DNA from: Nelumbo lutea
Lineage: Eukaryota > Streptophyta > Magnoliopsida > Proteales > Nelumbonaceae
DNA: 64,000 nt
Assembly (NCBI GenBank): GCA_022828595.1
Contig: JAKGHH010000003.1
Span: 547,973 to 611,972, forward strand
Direction of reading: 5' to 3'
The translations under genes and the position numbers were made by a program. The notes below the pieces were generated by a model that saw only the letters and a program-made list of their open reading frames with translations, was not told where the DNA came from and did not search any database. Position 1 is the stretch's first letter; each line of letters begins with the position of its first letter. Shown here one piece after another: positions 21,625-32,848 of this stretch.

Positions 21625-22199
21625 TAATTTGAAGCATGCAGTCTCTCTAGAATACCAGTATAAAGAGGTTCTTGTCTATCTTTTCTCTCCTGAAGCTGAA
21701 CCCTAGAGGCATGCAATCTCCTTAGGATTCTTCTCTGTTATGTTTTATAGTGGTAGCAATCATCTTGGTTGACTGCACGGTGCTGTGCATGTTATTGCAG
21801 CCCTCCATACGACAGTTCAAAGAGGGATTAGGTGCTGTTGGTTGTGAAGACTGGTAGCAGTGCATGAATGCCAAGGTTGTTACATGATTTTAGTGTATTT
21901 TGTTGTTGGGTAAGAGTAGTGATGATGTTTGGTGGCTGCTGTAGGAGTACCGAAATCCAACTTGTGGTGGCTGAATGCTGTGACGTATAGTAGCGGCTAT
22001 GTTGGTGGTTGAATAGGTGACTGGTATTGTGTTTATGATGAATGACTGCAAAAGAATGCACAGATTATGAGCTGGTTATAAAACAATATGGAACCATGTT
22101 AGGAGGTTGTATTCTGGCTAGTACAATATTACGGGCGTTTACCAACTAGTCTAGGAGTTTCCTATTATAGCAGTGTGATAAAAGTTTAAAGAAGCACCA

Positions 22200-22614
22200 T
22201 ACAAGTCTCAAGAGCAATCATAATGAGTTGGATGTCTATCAGCCATTCACCCTTGATAATAGCAACATAGGGAGAGCTTTGATGTGGCTTGATTTCTTTC
22301 TGGATTAAAACCAGACTGTGAGCAAGTCCAGGCTACATTTAATGTAGTAGCAGAGATGTTTGCTGGACTTTGAAGAGTCTCTGTTATCTGGTAAGACTAT
22401 TACTATCCCTGGGAGATCTGCATTATTGGTTTCCACTTTCCAGAGATGGTTGAATGGCAATATGGGTGCTGGTTGTGAGACAAGAGGTGGTAAAATAGGT
22501 GTTAATTTGGATATTATTGGAATATGTGGATGTGGTCATGAGTCAGGGGGAGGTCATGGTAGAGGACCCTTGGAAATGTACTTATTTTAAGTGGCATTCC
22601 TTGGGCACATAGAC
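22200..22614 (+). mobile_element. Copia gag remnant, left part
   Basis: Parallel to 12950-13340: NELDVYQPF…, a LWLDFFLD-like segment, then a Gly-rich stretch (CGHESGGGHGRGP) and a knuckle remnant. It stops at the gypsy insertion and resumes at 27311. Stops are frequent. Confidence 0.65.
22429..22614 (+). repeat. 186-bp direct duplication, left copy
   Basis: Identical to 27311-27496 except for six differences (about 97%). Both begin gtttc and end cacatagac. The copies abut the two ends of the gypsy fragment, like an extremely long target duplication. Confidence 0.92.
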
Positions 22615-22689
22615 CATGAGGGGTGATTTGGCTCAAGCTGGGTCAACCCTCTTGTTGATTATCTTCTCCACGGGACCCTACCAACAAAG

Positions 22690-23820
22690 CATAATGCAGC
22701 TCGGAGGGTAAAGCGTCAGTCAGCTTGGTACGTCCTCATTGACGGGCAACTGTATAGGAGATCCTTTATGCTCCCCTACTTGCGTTGCTTACGACCTTTA
22801 GAAGCAGACCGAGTGCTATACGAGATCCACGAAGGTCTCTGTGGAGGACACCTGGGGGGCAGGGCGCCTGCCCAAAAAACTCTAAGGCAAGAATATTATT
22901 GGTCTACAATGAAAGCGGATGCACTTGAGCTCGTCCGAAAGTGTGACAACTGGCAGAGGCATGCCAACATCCTTCACCAGCCTATCGCCGACCTGAAGTA
23001 TTTGACCAGCCCGTGGCCTTTTGCCTAGTGGGGGATAGACATCCTCGGTCCATTCCCACCTGCAATCGGGTAGAGAAGATTTCTGGTCGTGGCAGTTGAT
23101 TACTTTACAAAGTGGGTGGAGGCCGAGCCCTTGGTGACTATCACAGCCTGAAACAGTTCGAAGACATCAAGTTCTAGAACTTGTGCACCGAGACGGGGAT
23201 ACAACAAAATTTCACGTCGATGGCTTATTCCCAAGCGAACGGATAGGCCGAGGTGACCAACAGGGTGATTCTCTGGGGATTGAAAGCTTGCCTAGCGCGA
23301 ACTAAGGGTTTGTGGGTTGACAAGCTGCCCAATGTCCTATGGGCCTACATGACCACTATCAAGATTGCAACATACGAGACATCATTCAACTTGACCTATG
23401 GTAAGAAGGCCATCATCCTCGTCGAGATTGATGTACTGACCCTGCGGCTAGAGGTGTACAATGAGGAGGGCAATGATGACGAGCTGTGCATGAACCTCGA
23501 CCTGATCAAAGTGGTACGCGACTTGACCTACCAACAGTTGGTAGCTCGGTACTACAATGCTTGAGTCAAGAGATGCCAATTTCGAGTTGGTGACCTTGTG
23601 CTTTGGAAGGTGGTGTTACCTAAGCCCGGTGTAGGTAAGCTCGGACTGAACTGGGAGGGTCCGTGCAGGGTAAGACGTGTATTCGGTGAAGGGACGTAAG
23701 AACTCAAGACGTTGGAAGGGAGATAGGTGCCCCGTGCCTGGAACGTCGACAACTTAAGAAGACATTACCTCTGCGTTTGGGAGCAAAGCATCTACCGTAA
23801 TTTTTTAAGTCCAGATGACC
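22690..23820 (+). pseudogene. Gypsy integrase, broken
   Basis: 22768-23028 encodes the zinc-binding H2C2 region: EIHEGLCGGHLGGR gives the two His, but the usual KCDKCQRHA is KCDNWQRHA, so one Cys is lost. The catalytic core starts GIDILGPFPPA and VVAVDYFTKWVEAEPL, then a stop and a deletion. From 23253 comes the end of the core (NRVILWGLKACL, LWAYMTTIKIATYETSF with the expected YG), followed by a C-terminal chromatin/DNA-binding part (FRVGDLVLWK, LGLNWEGPCRV). It could not be catalytic. Confidence 0.85.
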
Positions 23821-24127
23821 ACCCACTTAGGCGAATTGGTTAGGCCGCACGTCGGCTAAATGATATGGTGGAGAGTGGACCAGGAGTAGTTCCCAAAGCC
23901 TAAGGGCCACGGTGCTGAGCCAATAGTGACCTCAGCGCTAAACACAAATAAGACTCATTTGCTTTCTAAGCATATGGGCAGCACAAACATACTCAACTTA
24001 CGCCTCATCAGTGCATGGGCAGGTCGGACACATACCCTACAATGTTTGCTCACCTTAGCTTACGTTGACTTTGGGTTATTCCTTATTGTGCCTAGTTCAT
24101 CATCTTGGCATCTTGGGGTAACCTATA

Positions 24128-26268
24128 CTTAGAGAAAAAATTTTATAGTTCAAATTGGTGTGTGCGAAGTGACAAAAAGTGTATTTCATTCCAATGATGG
24201 TTCTTACATTCATTAAAAAAATAAGAGAGAGAAAGTCTACTGAACCAAGCCCAGAGGCTCGACATACATTGTATATACAAGGAGGTCCAAAGAAAAGAAG
24301 CAGAAGGTTAGTCTTCATGGGGCTCCTCGCCCCACCTTCAACATCTTCGAGGACCTTGGCCAACTCAATCTCCATGACATCTTTAGTAGCAGCAACATCA
24401 TCGGTCTCCACGACCTCGTTGATTGCAACATTCGGGCTCTTCTCTGTTTCTCCCCCATTGAGACCATCATCACTCTCCTCCTTGGAGTCTGGATCTTGGT
24501 TGGCTTCTAAGACCATTTCAGTGCTGACTCTGATAGTGGTGAGGTCTCTGAGGTTGAGCTCGGGGAAATTGCATCTGGCTAGCTAGCGACAAACTTTGAA
24601 GCCTTTCCGAAAGGCATCTGAGCATTCCTCTTCCCTTAGTTGATTGTATGCCAGTAAAGCTTTGTAGGCAGCAATAGCAGTGACCTCGGCGTCTTTAATG
24701 ACCTGGGTAAGAGCAGCCTCATGCTTAGCAACAATAGCATTTAGGTCCTCAGCTTCCTTCATTAGCCGTTCGACCAGCCCATTCTTTGCCAACACCTCGG
24801 CCTCCAGCTTCTAGATAGCATCAACGACCTTTGTCAGTTGACTCTGGCACTCTGTTAGTGTCCCCTTGACGTGTTCGATCCTCACCTCGGTGGCCAGAGC
24901 TCTTTTCAAGTGCTGCTTGGATTGTTGTGCGAGAGAATGGATCAATGTTTTCACTTGCAAAAGGAAGTAAATTTTCTAAGTATGGAAGATGGAATGAACC
25001 AAAGCAAAGCACTGAGATCGAGGACATACCACCATGCAGTGATTCATAACCTTGCCCCTGAGTTGAGCAATAGGCAGCCCGACAAACTTAGAGACCTCCT
25101 CAGGGAAGATTGCATCCTTACTCTTCAAGAGGCTAGACCCGGGCATTCAAGATGCTTTGGACCATCCCGGGGCCTTCACTAGAAGAACCAACCTCGGGAG
25201 TAGTAGTCTGGGCTCCTGAGAATTTTCACCTCGGGTCGTCTTTCTCTTCTTCCTCTTCATGCTTGAGAAGAGGTTGGTTATCGGGACACCCATCATAATG
25301 CTTGTGGAAAGCGAGCACCGAGTCAGTCGAAGTGATAAGATAACATTAAAAAGTAAAGTGTGCACGTGCCAAGGTGGTCACCTACTCGAAGGACTTTGCC
25401 TGGCTGCGACAAGCTTGTCCTTGGCTAGATAATCTCCTAACCAGACCGAGATCTACTAAGGTCAACATCTTTTTCATCTTCCTACTTAAGCGATCTCTAG
25501 GGTCACTGATGGCAGTTTTCCATTGAGTCTGGAAGGGCCACCCCCTTTCAACAATCACAATAAAGTACCTAGTCTTCCAGGATGACACCTTGGAAGGGTA
25601 TTTATGAAGCAGCTTGTATCCAGGTCGATAAGCAATGAAATAACTAAACTTGTCGACCCCTTTGGGGCCGACAGGGTTCTTCTTGATGGAGCAAAGCGAG
25701 GTGAAGGTGTCTATGTCTAAGGGGAGGTCGCGGTCATGGAACAAAGTGCCAACCACAGTACGAATTGAGTTCGGGTAAAGCTGATCTATGGTGACACTGA
25801 AGAAGTTTAGGACTTCGACAATAAAGGGATGAAGGGGAAATCGGATACTGGCGAACAATTGCTCTTCAAAGATAGCGATCTTGTCAACTTCGTGCACCCA
25901 GGGAAAATTCTCTAAAGGAAGGTTGTAACCATAGAAGTTGGGGAACTTATAGTGGGCAACCAGCGCCTCAATCCGCTCGGATGTTAGGATAGAGGGACCG
26001 AAGCAATCTGACCCCCGAGCACGACAAGAGGATGAAGCCTTTCTACCAGTAGCTTTTCGCTCCTGAACCGAGGTGTCAACGTCGGTTGGGATAGACTCTG
26101 AGCTGCGACTGATGTGGTAGTGACCATCTCGGCCAGACCAGACTCTAAGTCTTGGACCGAGGTGCCCACCTTGGCTTGATCGAACTCACTATTCATCTCA
26201 AACAGGCTACCTGTGCTACTATTAGACATACCGAATTGAAGGCAAGAAACAAACTCAAAGCAAGGCAA
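24128..26268 (-). pseudogene. Antisense gypsy ORF with PF04195-like domain, spliced
   Basis: Minus strand, between integrase and 3' LTR. In order: a Ser/Thr-rich N-terminus (25984-26268), a frameshift near 25980, the putative gypsy-type transposon domain (IRFPLHPFIVEVLNFFSVT, then FSYFIAYRPGYKLL, 25382-25897), a basic linker, VGLPIAQLRGKVMNH ending at a GTATGT donor near 25034, an intron to about 24975, then a coiled coil (LKRALATE, KHEAALTQVIKDAEV, YNQLREEECSDAFRKGF) and an acidic tail (KEESDDGLNGGETEK). Function of this family is unknown. A homologue with the intron in the same place lies at 38858-39390. Confidence 0.7.
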
Positions 26269-26679
26269 GGGAAGGCGAATGGGACCCTGAAGAAGAGAGG
26301 AGCAACCTTGGAAACAAGACAGAGACCATTGACTTGGAAGCTAGTGCGTGACCTCTGGAATGCGAATACCCTGAATAAGACAAGGCGAATGGGACCCTAA
26401 GGCGCCCTTATTTATAGCGACAATAATCGATCTTGGATGGCTTAGATCAATGCGATCTGATGGCTCTTGTAAAAACCGACTGCACGGTTGTAGAGGTCGA
26501 AATCGATTGAGTGGGTTTTTTGACGTTTGCGGAGTCTGTAACCCGCGTAACGTCCATGCGTTCCCGATACAGTTGAACCGGTTGGTCTAACCTTCGGACC
26601 GGACCTTGGCATGGGAGAAAGTCAAGCCAAATCCACCTCAACTTGTCATGAACTCTCTGCACCGGGTCAAGACTGCAAT

Positions 26680-27310
26680 TGATGAGGGATGATTTGGCTC
26701 GACTTGCTAATAGGCCAACATGTGGACGTGACAACTGACTGGACATTGATGAGGCACTTCTTGCCACCTTAGCAGGACAAGTCACCTTGGGTACCTCACG
26801 CACCTCAGCCAAGACCAAGGACTGAGTAGCTCGTTATGACCTGACCTATCGAGGTGACACGTAGAGGACTTCTAGAAGCAAGCCAGCTGTCTTTGAGCTC
26901 TTCGGGTTTATGCCACACAACCGTAGGTCTTATCCTCATCCTGCCCGGATCGGACATACTCGATAAGCCTTATCGGCTATCACGAAGTCCACCTCCTGAT
27001 GCAGAATGGACTCCTAAACAGCACAGGCTGAGGATCTCGGAGGTGTTTCGTGAGACCCATGGCAGCTGACCTATATAAGGGCATCTAGCCTAGTGACACA
27101 AGGTACGCGTGATTATTTGCTCACTAGCCTACTTGCTATCAAGCTTACAGCTCGCACGCATAAAGTACTGACTTAAGCATTTGAGCAACCACACCGGGTA
27201 AGCTACCTCGGGTCCTCTGGTTCCCGTTTTTCTTGTAGTTCGACTGGCCAGCTAAGCAATCGACGTCCGACCTGCCCTCCAGCTAGGAGCATCCAAATCG
27301 CGCACCATCA
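26680..27310 (+). mobile_element. 3' LTR of the Tat-like element (631 bp)
   Basis: It starts TGATGAGGG and ends GCGCACCATCA (TGATG/CATCA inverted ends). A TATA box, ctatataagg, lies at 27071-27080, with a transcribed leader (gtacgcgtgattatttgctcac) downstream. The related minus-strand LTRs at 57288-57940 and 52174-53078 have the same ends and TATA placement. Confidence 0.85.
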
Positions 27311-27496
27311 GTTTCTTCTTTCCAAAGATGGTTGAATGGCAATATGGGTGCTGGTTGTGAGACAAGAGGTGGTAAAATAGGTGTTAATTTGGATATTATT
27401 GGAATATGTGGATGTGGTCATGAGTCAGGGGGAAGTCATGGTAGAGGACCCTTGAAAATGTACTTATTTTAAGTGGCATGCCTTGGGCACATAGAC
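27311..27496 (+). repeat. 186-bp direct duplication, right copy
   Basis: Right partner of 22429-22614. Copia gag-like DNA continues to about 27600 (KINLRHAPFLNSSDVPSK), showing that this is where the host copia element resumes. Confidence 0.92.
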
Positions 27497-27828
27497 AAGA
27501 TAAATTTAAGGCATGCACCTTTCCTGAACTCAAGTGATGTCCCTTCTAAAAGGTGCATGTCTGGTATACCCAAGCATGCAGCTTCTATAAGTTTCAGTTT
27601 TTTTTGTTATCAAATATTATTATATGATGGTATATAAAATAAAGAGACGTATAAAGCAAAATAATGTAGTGGAGAAATTCTTGCAATTTTTCTTACAATC
27701 CGTTGTATTATGTTATATAAAGTTGCAACAAACAAAGGGCACATCACTTGGGCCACTTTCTTTCCCAACTGTTCAACTGTGTGACTTTTCAAAGAGTCAT
27801 GTGACTTTAAAAATAAAAAAAAGTCACG
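27497..27828. other. Copia remnant, then A/T-rich DNA
   Basis: The first ~100 bp continue the copia gag end; the rest shows no feature. Confidence 0.5.
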
Positions 27829-29087
27829 TTACTTACTCAAGTCTAAGCCACTCACTTGGGCCAGTTTACCATTTGGCCCACTTGATAAGTCTTGGGCAAT
27901 GGGCTTTTTCATAGGCCCATCTTTGGACACCTGTAAGCCCTCTTTACTAGAACTAGACACATTCTGGTTTAGGCCTACAACTGGCCCAGCTGCTTTGGAC
28001 TTTCCCTGGACCAACTCCTCCCCTATTTTAAACCCTCTTTGGTTGGTGCCTGAAACCACCCGCGCATAGGTCCAGCTACCTGTCAGCTGGTTGCCTTCAA
28101 CTACATGCTTAAGAAAGCCCTCCTGTTGCCTGTCTTTTGGTCTCCCCAGCTCTTTAGCTTCCATTTTGGTGCAAGGTCCATTTACGTTTGACTCCACCAA
28201 TCCTCTAGTGCCACACAGAGCTTCTTCTTCAACCTTCTCATCTCCCTATCTGCGTGCCACTCTCTAGAGCCGAGCTTCAATTGCTGATGCTGGCCAAACT
28301 GAAACAACCTGCCCTTCCACCCTCAGCTCCACTTTCCGTGGTATCTCCTCTGGTTTTACACCACTTAGACTGATAGCTGCGGAGTGGAGATCTCCCCAGT
28401 AAGCACCAAGAAGGGTTGCACCACACAATTGTGCAATCGATTCAGCAATTTCTTGCCTCCACAGGTGAAAAGGCAGGCCCAACAGTCTCACTAGAATCCC
28501 ATCTTCTACAAAGATGTCTCTTGAGTTTGATCCTGGACTCCAACTTGAGATTGTGAAATTTCCAATATTGGACTGGATGTTTAAGGCCCTGACTTCCACT
28601 CTATCTTCAAGCAAATCCAGCACTGCCTTAATTTCTCGAAGGGTGTTAAAATGAAGTTTTTCTTCAGCTTCAGCCTTACTATTAACAGATCTGCAACTGC
28701 CTTTCAATCCTTTACCCAGGAGCTGGCTACAAGTTTCTTTTCCCAATCTTCTTTCTTTAGATTCACTCCTATTTTTTGTCTCCCTGCACTATTCGCCACT
28801 ACAAGAAACTTTTGCTTGTCCATCTTAACTTGACTTGTATAAGAGTTATCTGTTTCTTTGTTTTTTCCTCCTCTGTTGAACCTTCTTGTTTTCCTATCTT
28901 CCATTTCAGTATTTCTCTCAAAGCTCCACTTATCTCCTTCCATCCAAGACTCTGCCTTCCCTCTGGGAAGCAGACCATCTGATACTTTCCCTTACCAAAA
29001 TACTCTGTTAGTGATATGAAAGACCCTTTAGAGTTTACCTTGCTTTCTATCACATCTTTTCTTCCATCTTCAGAGAGTTGGTAAAAG
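27829..29087 (-). mobile_element. LINE ORF1 (RNA-binding), broken
   Basis: Frames at 28799-29191, 28264-28746 and 27829-28200 together give an ORF1: LTEYFGKGKYQMVCFPEGRQ, a Lys/Glu linker, VEVRALNIQSNIGNFTIS, VRLLGLPFHLWRQEIAESIA, GVKPEEIPRKVEL and a hydrophilic tail. The same blocks appear in the copy at 5048-5975. ORF1 of plant LINEs binds element RNA (DUF4283-like). Stops and frame shifts disable it. It abuts a + strand LINE at about 29090. Confidence 0.75.
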
Positions 29088-29089
29088 AG

Positions 29090-30176
29090 GTTTAGAAGTG
29101 GCAGATATGGTGTGTCCCTTATGGATCGAAAATGTGGAGTCATCTGGGCATTTGCTGGTCCACTGTGATTTTTCTCAATGGATCTAGACAAGATTGTTGG
29201 ACTTATTTGGGGTAAAGCTTTTCTTCCCAGTGGATGTGAAGGAATTCATGGAGAGGCATGGTATCTAGGGGGTTTAAGTAAGGCTGGAAAGTTTGCATGG
29301 AGCTTCATTCCTGCAGCAGTATTTTAGGCTATATGGAGTGAGAGAAATAGTAGAATTTTTGAAGGCAAACAGTGCTCAAAGGAAGAAGTCTTGAACAAAA
29401 AGTATTGGGGATGGTTCATTCATGGTTGGCATTCTAGATCTATAAAACGGAATTATAAATTTTAAAACCATTGGAGATAGACTAATTTTAATTATACTTG
29501 TTTTAGGTGCGGAAATCATTAACATATTTAGTTCTTATGTACCTCAAGTGGGTTTTTTAGAAATCATTAAAAAAACAATTTTGAAAAACTTAGAAGGGTT
29601 AACCCAACAAATATTAAATGAGAAGATTTTTTTTTATAGAACTTATATGGATATGTAGGGAAAAGTAGGGGAAACCCGGGACAACCGGGGATCGGGGGTG
29701 TTTTTAGAGATGAAAATGGGGTCATCTCTGCTATGTTCTCAGGCCCAATTGGAGTGGGTGACTCCCTTAGAGCTGAGATATATGCAGTTATGGAAGGCGC
29801 CCGAAAAGCCAAGGAATTGAACATCAAGAAACTTATAATTGAAGGGGATTCAGAGGTGGTGATAGGGTGGCTGACTAAAGATCAATATGATTTATGGAAG
29901 TATAATAATGAGAAGAGGAAATTCAAATGGCTGGTGCGGGAGATGGAAGTTAAGACATGTTGGATTAGAACAGCTAATTTCCTAGCTGACGGTTTAGCAA
30001 AACAAGGGGCAGAAAGGGATTCTTTGTTTTGGGCTAAGCTGTAACGTTAGTGTATTTGTTTCTTTGTTTTTTCTTTTTTCATTTCTTGAAGTTCCTTGTG
30101 ACTCTTGGAAGATAAGTGTGTTTGTCTTCCACTTGTAATTTTTCTACTGATGAATTAATGAAAGTGTTATTGATAA
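29090..30176 (+). mobile_element. L1-type LINE 3' half
   Basis: zf-RVT begins MCPLWIENVESSGHLLVHCDF (Cys and His ligands visible), then AIWSERNSRIFEGKQ. After a 190-bp foreign block (29455-29645) come RNase H pieces GNPGQPGIGGVFRDENG, SLRAEIYAVMEGARKAKE, IIEGDSEVVIGWL and NFLADGLAKQG, stop at 30044, a 3' UTR and an A tail ending about 30178. The RNase H part is uninterrupted from about 29650 and keeps E, D and D. Confidence 0.85.
29455..29645 (+). mobile_element. RTE-type endonuclease fragment inside a LINE
   Basis: One frame reads GDRLILIILVLGAEIINIFS then SYVPQVGFLEIIKK, the SAYAPQVG block of RTE-clade LINE endonucleases, ending where a GGDLNGHVG motif is expected (here degraded). No A tail or target duplication accompanies it. 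Confidence 0.7.
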
Positions 30177-30182
30177 AAAAAT

Positions 30183-31130
30183 ATATATGTGTAGGAAAAA
30201 GTATTGGATATGATGTGGTACATGGAGGATTTGGGTTTGAGAAGGGGAATGGAACATGATATACAATCTTTAATTTGCATTAGTTTATGATATGACAAAT
30301 TTGAACACATTTTTCAAAAAGAAAGATGAACACTGCTAACTTTTAAAAGTGAATAAAACATAAGTCGAATCATGGTTGTCAAGGTGATGCCTAGGCACCT
30401 GCCTATGAGACAAGGCACTTTTAAATGGTTGCCTTGCTTGATGGCCTACCTATTTTGTACATGCCACTATGAAAACCTTTTATATTCTTTGTTTTTTGAT
30501 ATTATAATGAAAATTTTATTATTTTCTTATTTGTTAGGGTTCAGTCAACACACATGTTGGTATATGCTGTCTTAAACCTTTGTAGACTTAAGAACCTGAA
30601 TCAACAAGGAAGAGCTTAAAATTATGTCCAATAAACATTCTTCTTCTTCTCTTTATTTTTCCATCCTTTCTTCCCTTTTCCTAGACAAAAAAAGGGGCTT
30701 AGCCCTATATTTTCTACATTTTCTTTTCTTCTATGTTTTAATATGAAGATGGTTGCTGGTTGCTTTGGAACCTAGGGAATTACCCTAGAATTCATTGCTT
30801 TTATGTAAAAAACATTCCATTGCCTAGGTGACAAGGTTCCCCCACCCCACCCCAACGCCTAGTTTTGCCTTGGAGCCTTGAAAATTTGGTGGGAGGATAA
30901 AAAAGGAGAAAAATTAGCACAGTTTACAAACAAAATAATGCAAGGAAATTGTAATTTAGATGAAAAAACTAATGATCTGTGACTTGGAATGGCAAATTGC
31001 ATAAAGAAAGTAGCAAGGGACATTTTATGAAAATCTGAACGGGAAAGGAAGTTAAAAAGAAGGAACCCAAAGTTAAATTTAAGGAATATGATGAGTTCGA
31101 TCACAAAATTGATTAAAAAATGAGTTTTAC
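30183..31130. other. Intergenic DNA with one repeat
   Basis: Holds the repeat at 30376-30886; otherwise A/T-rich with no coding signal. Confidence 0.5.
30376..30886. mobile_element. TIR-like repeat (gtcaaggtgatgcctaggc family)
   Basis: The left end ttgtcaaggtgatgcctagg and the right end, inverted, tttcaaggctccaaggc resemble each other; gcctaggtgacaagg recurs near the right end. Related ends appear at about 62620 and 63480-63530. Non-coding; class uncertain. Confidence 0.4.
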
Positions 31131-31134
31131 CATA

Positions 31135-32815
31135 TATTAGGCTAAATTGGGAGAAAAAGGAATTTATAAACTAGCAAAAATGACAGAAAGGAAAGGTGGA
31201 TATTTAAACTATGTTCAGTGTATTAAAGAGGAATATCAAATCATCTTGGTAAAATATGTGGAAAGCAAGGAAAGATGGAAAACTATTTTAAAAAATTGTC
31301 AAATGAACATGTAGAGGGCACTAATGGAGAGATTAGTAACACTGATAGTGAAAAAATAACATGTGCCTTCATGAAATTATAACTAAAAGTGAAAGAGGCA
31401 CTAAATAAGATGGAGAAGAGAAATGTTTTAGGACTTGATGGTTTTCCAATAAAAGTGTGGGAAGGAATGGGAGAGGTTGGCTTGTTGTGGTTAATTTAGC
31501 TATTTAATAAGATGTCAAAAGAAAAGAGGAGAAAAAGTATGATGATTAGTGGAGAAAGAGTAGTATAGAGCCTATATTTAAGAACAAAGGTAATATATAA
31601 AGTTGTAATAAACTGTCATGGGATTAAACTCACGAGTCATGAGCCATATTGTGAAAATTTGCAAGGGCAAAGGGTACAACATGAAACAAGTATATTAAAG
31701 AACCAATTTGGGTTTACAGCTTTATGCTAGGGAAATCCATCACGGAAGCTATCTTTCTTTTAAGACAATTGCTAGAAAAATTTAGAGAGAAGAGAAGAGA
31801 TCTTACGGTGTTCATCGATCTACAAAAAGCATATGATAAAGTTCTTAGAGAGAGAGAATATGGTGGATTTTGGGAAAGAAAGGTGCTCTCAATAGGTATA
31901 TAGATGCAATTAAGAATATGTATGAGGGTGCAACAACCAATGTTCGAACACCTATGTGAGAGACATCAGATTTTCTAGTTGAGATGGGTCTTCATCAAAG
32001 CTCAATACTTGGCCCTTGTTTATTTGCAAAGGTCATATCTGAATTGACTAAACATATTCAAGAGAGGGGTCCTATGGTGCATGTTGTTTGATGATTTATT
32101 GATGAAACTAATGAATGATTAAATGCAAAAAGTTTTATGGACAAATACCTTAGAAACAATCAAACAATAAGTTTTAAGGCACCATTTGGTTTGTGGGAAT
32201 AGGAGCTGGAAGTCCAATTCCACTGTTTGGTTGGGTGGAATCGAGATCTGATTCATATTCCTTGTGGAATGGCATTCCCCCACCTGAGGGAATGGTCATT
32301 CCCTCCCTCTCCCTTGGGAATGAGAATCCATTCCGGGCAATTTTGGTTCCTATTCTGATTCCAAGGAATTTCAATTCCAAATACGATTTTTACTGCAAAT
32401 GAAATGGACCCTATAATGACTAAATTGAATATATGACAATGTATCAGGAAAAAAGATAATATGATATGTAAGTTGAGTAATAATTTTTTTGGTAAAAATT
32501 TTAATAATACTTGGGAGTATAAATCAGCGTACACTTGAATTGGAGACGAAGAGTAACTCGGTGTGACATTTTCCAGTATCTTGGTTTGATAATTCATAAC
32601 AACAGAGAGATCGAGGAGGATGTTGCCCATAAAATTGGAGTATGATGGGCAAAATGGAGGGGTGCACCTGGAATCTTATTTGATAATTGAATAGCACTTA
32701 GATTAAAAGGAAAGTTCTATAAAACTGTTGGAAGACCAGCTATGCTGCATGGATCAGAATGTTGGGCAGTCAAGAAATATAATGTCCAAGAAATGAATGT
32801 GGGGTGAAATATGCA
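31135..32815 (+). mobile_element. RTE-type LINE reverse transcriptase, decayed
   Basis: Across stops the + strand follows the RTE RT order: VKEALNKMEKRNVLGLDGFP, IKVWEGMGEVG, NNYRGIKL-like and NQFGF, a SIYKKHMIK/IDLQKAYDK-like block, GLHQ-S, a gap where the FADD box is lost, then FQYLGLIIHNNREIEEDVAH, LRLKGKFYKT, RPAMLHGSECWAVK and VQEMN. A MITE at 32178-32411 interrupts it. RTE ends with this segment, so it is a 5'-truncated or decayed copy. It is a different clade from the RNase H LINEs. Confidence 0.75.
32178..32411. mobile_element. Small MITE (234 bp)
   Basis: Ends GGCACCATTTGGTTTG and, inverted, GGGTCCATTTCATTTG. The interior has ggaatggcattccc-type palindromes. Harbinger-like in ends and size, but a target duplication was not certain. 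Inserted in RTE sequence. Confidence 0.65.
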
Positions 32816-32848
32816 TGCTGGCTATGAAACTTTAAACTTTAAACTTTA

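Larger units (their letters stand above)
22617..27310 (+). mobile_element. Tat-like Ty3/gypsy fragment (integrase, antisense ORF, 3' LTR)
   Basis: The left end keeps only about 40 bp of LTR start (tgaggggtgatttggctc, like tgatgagggatgatttggct at 26680). It then jumps to the integrase zinc-finger region. It contains integrase on +, a spliced antisense ORF on -, and a 3' LTR ending in CATCA at 27310. Integrase followed by an antisense extra ORF and the 3' LTR is the layout known for the Tat lineage. GC content is clearly higher than the flanks. gag, protease, RT and RNase H are deleted. Confidence 0.85.

Noticed and set aside
32193..32402. Frames on both strands at 32.2-32.6 kb
   Set aside because: They fall within a 234-bp MITE whose ggaatgg-type palindromes create mirrored frames.
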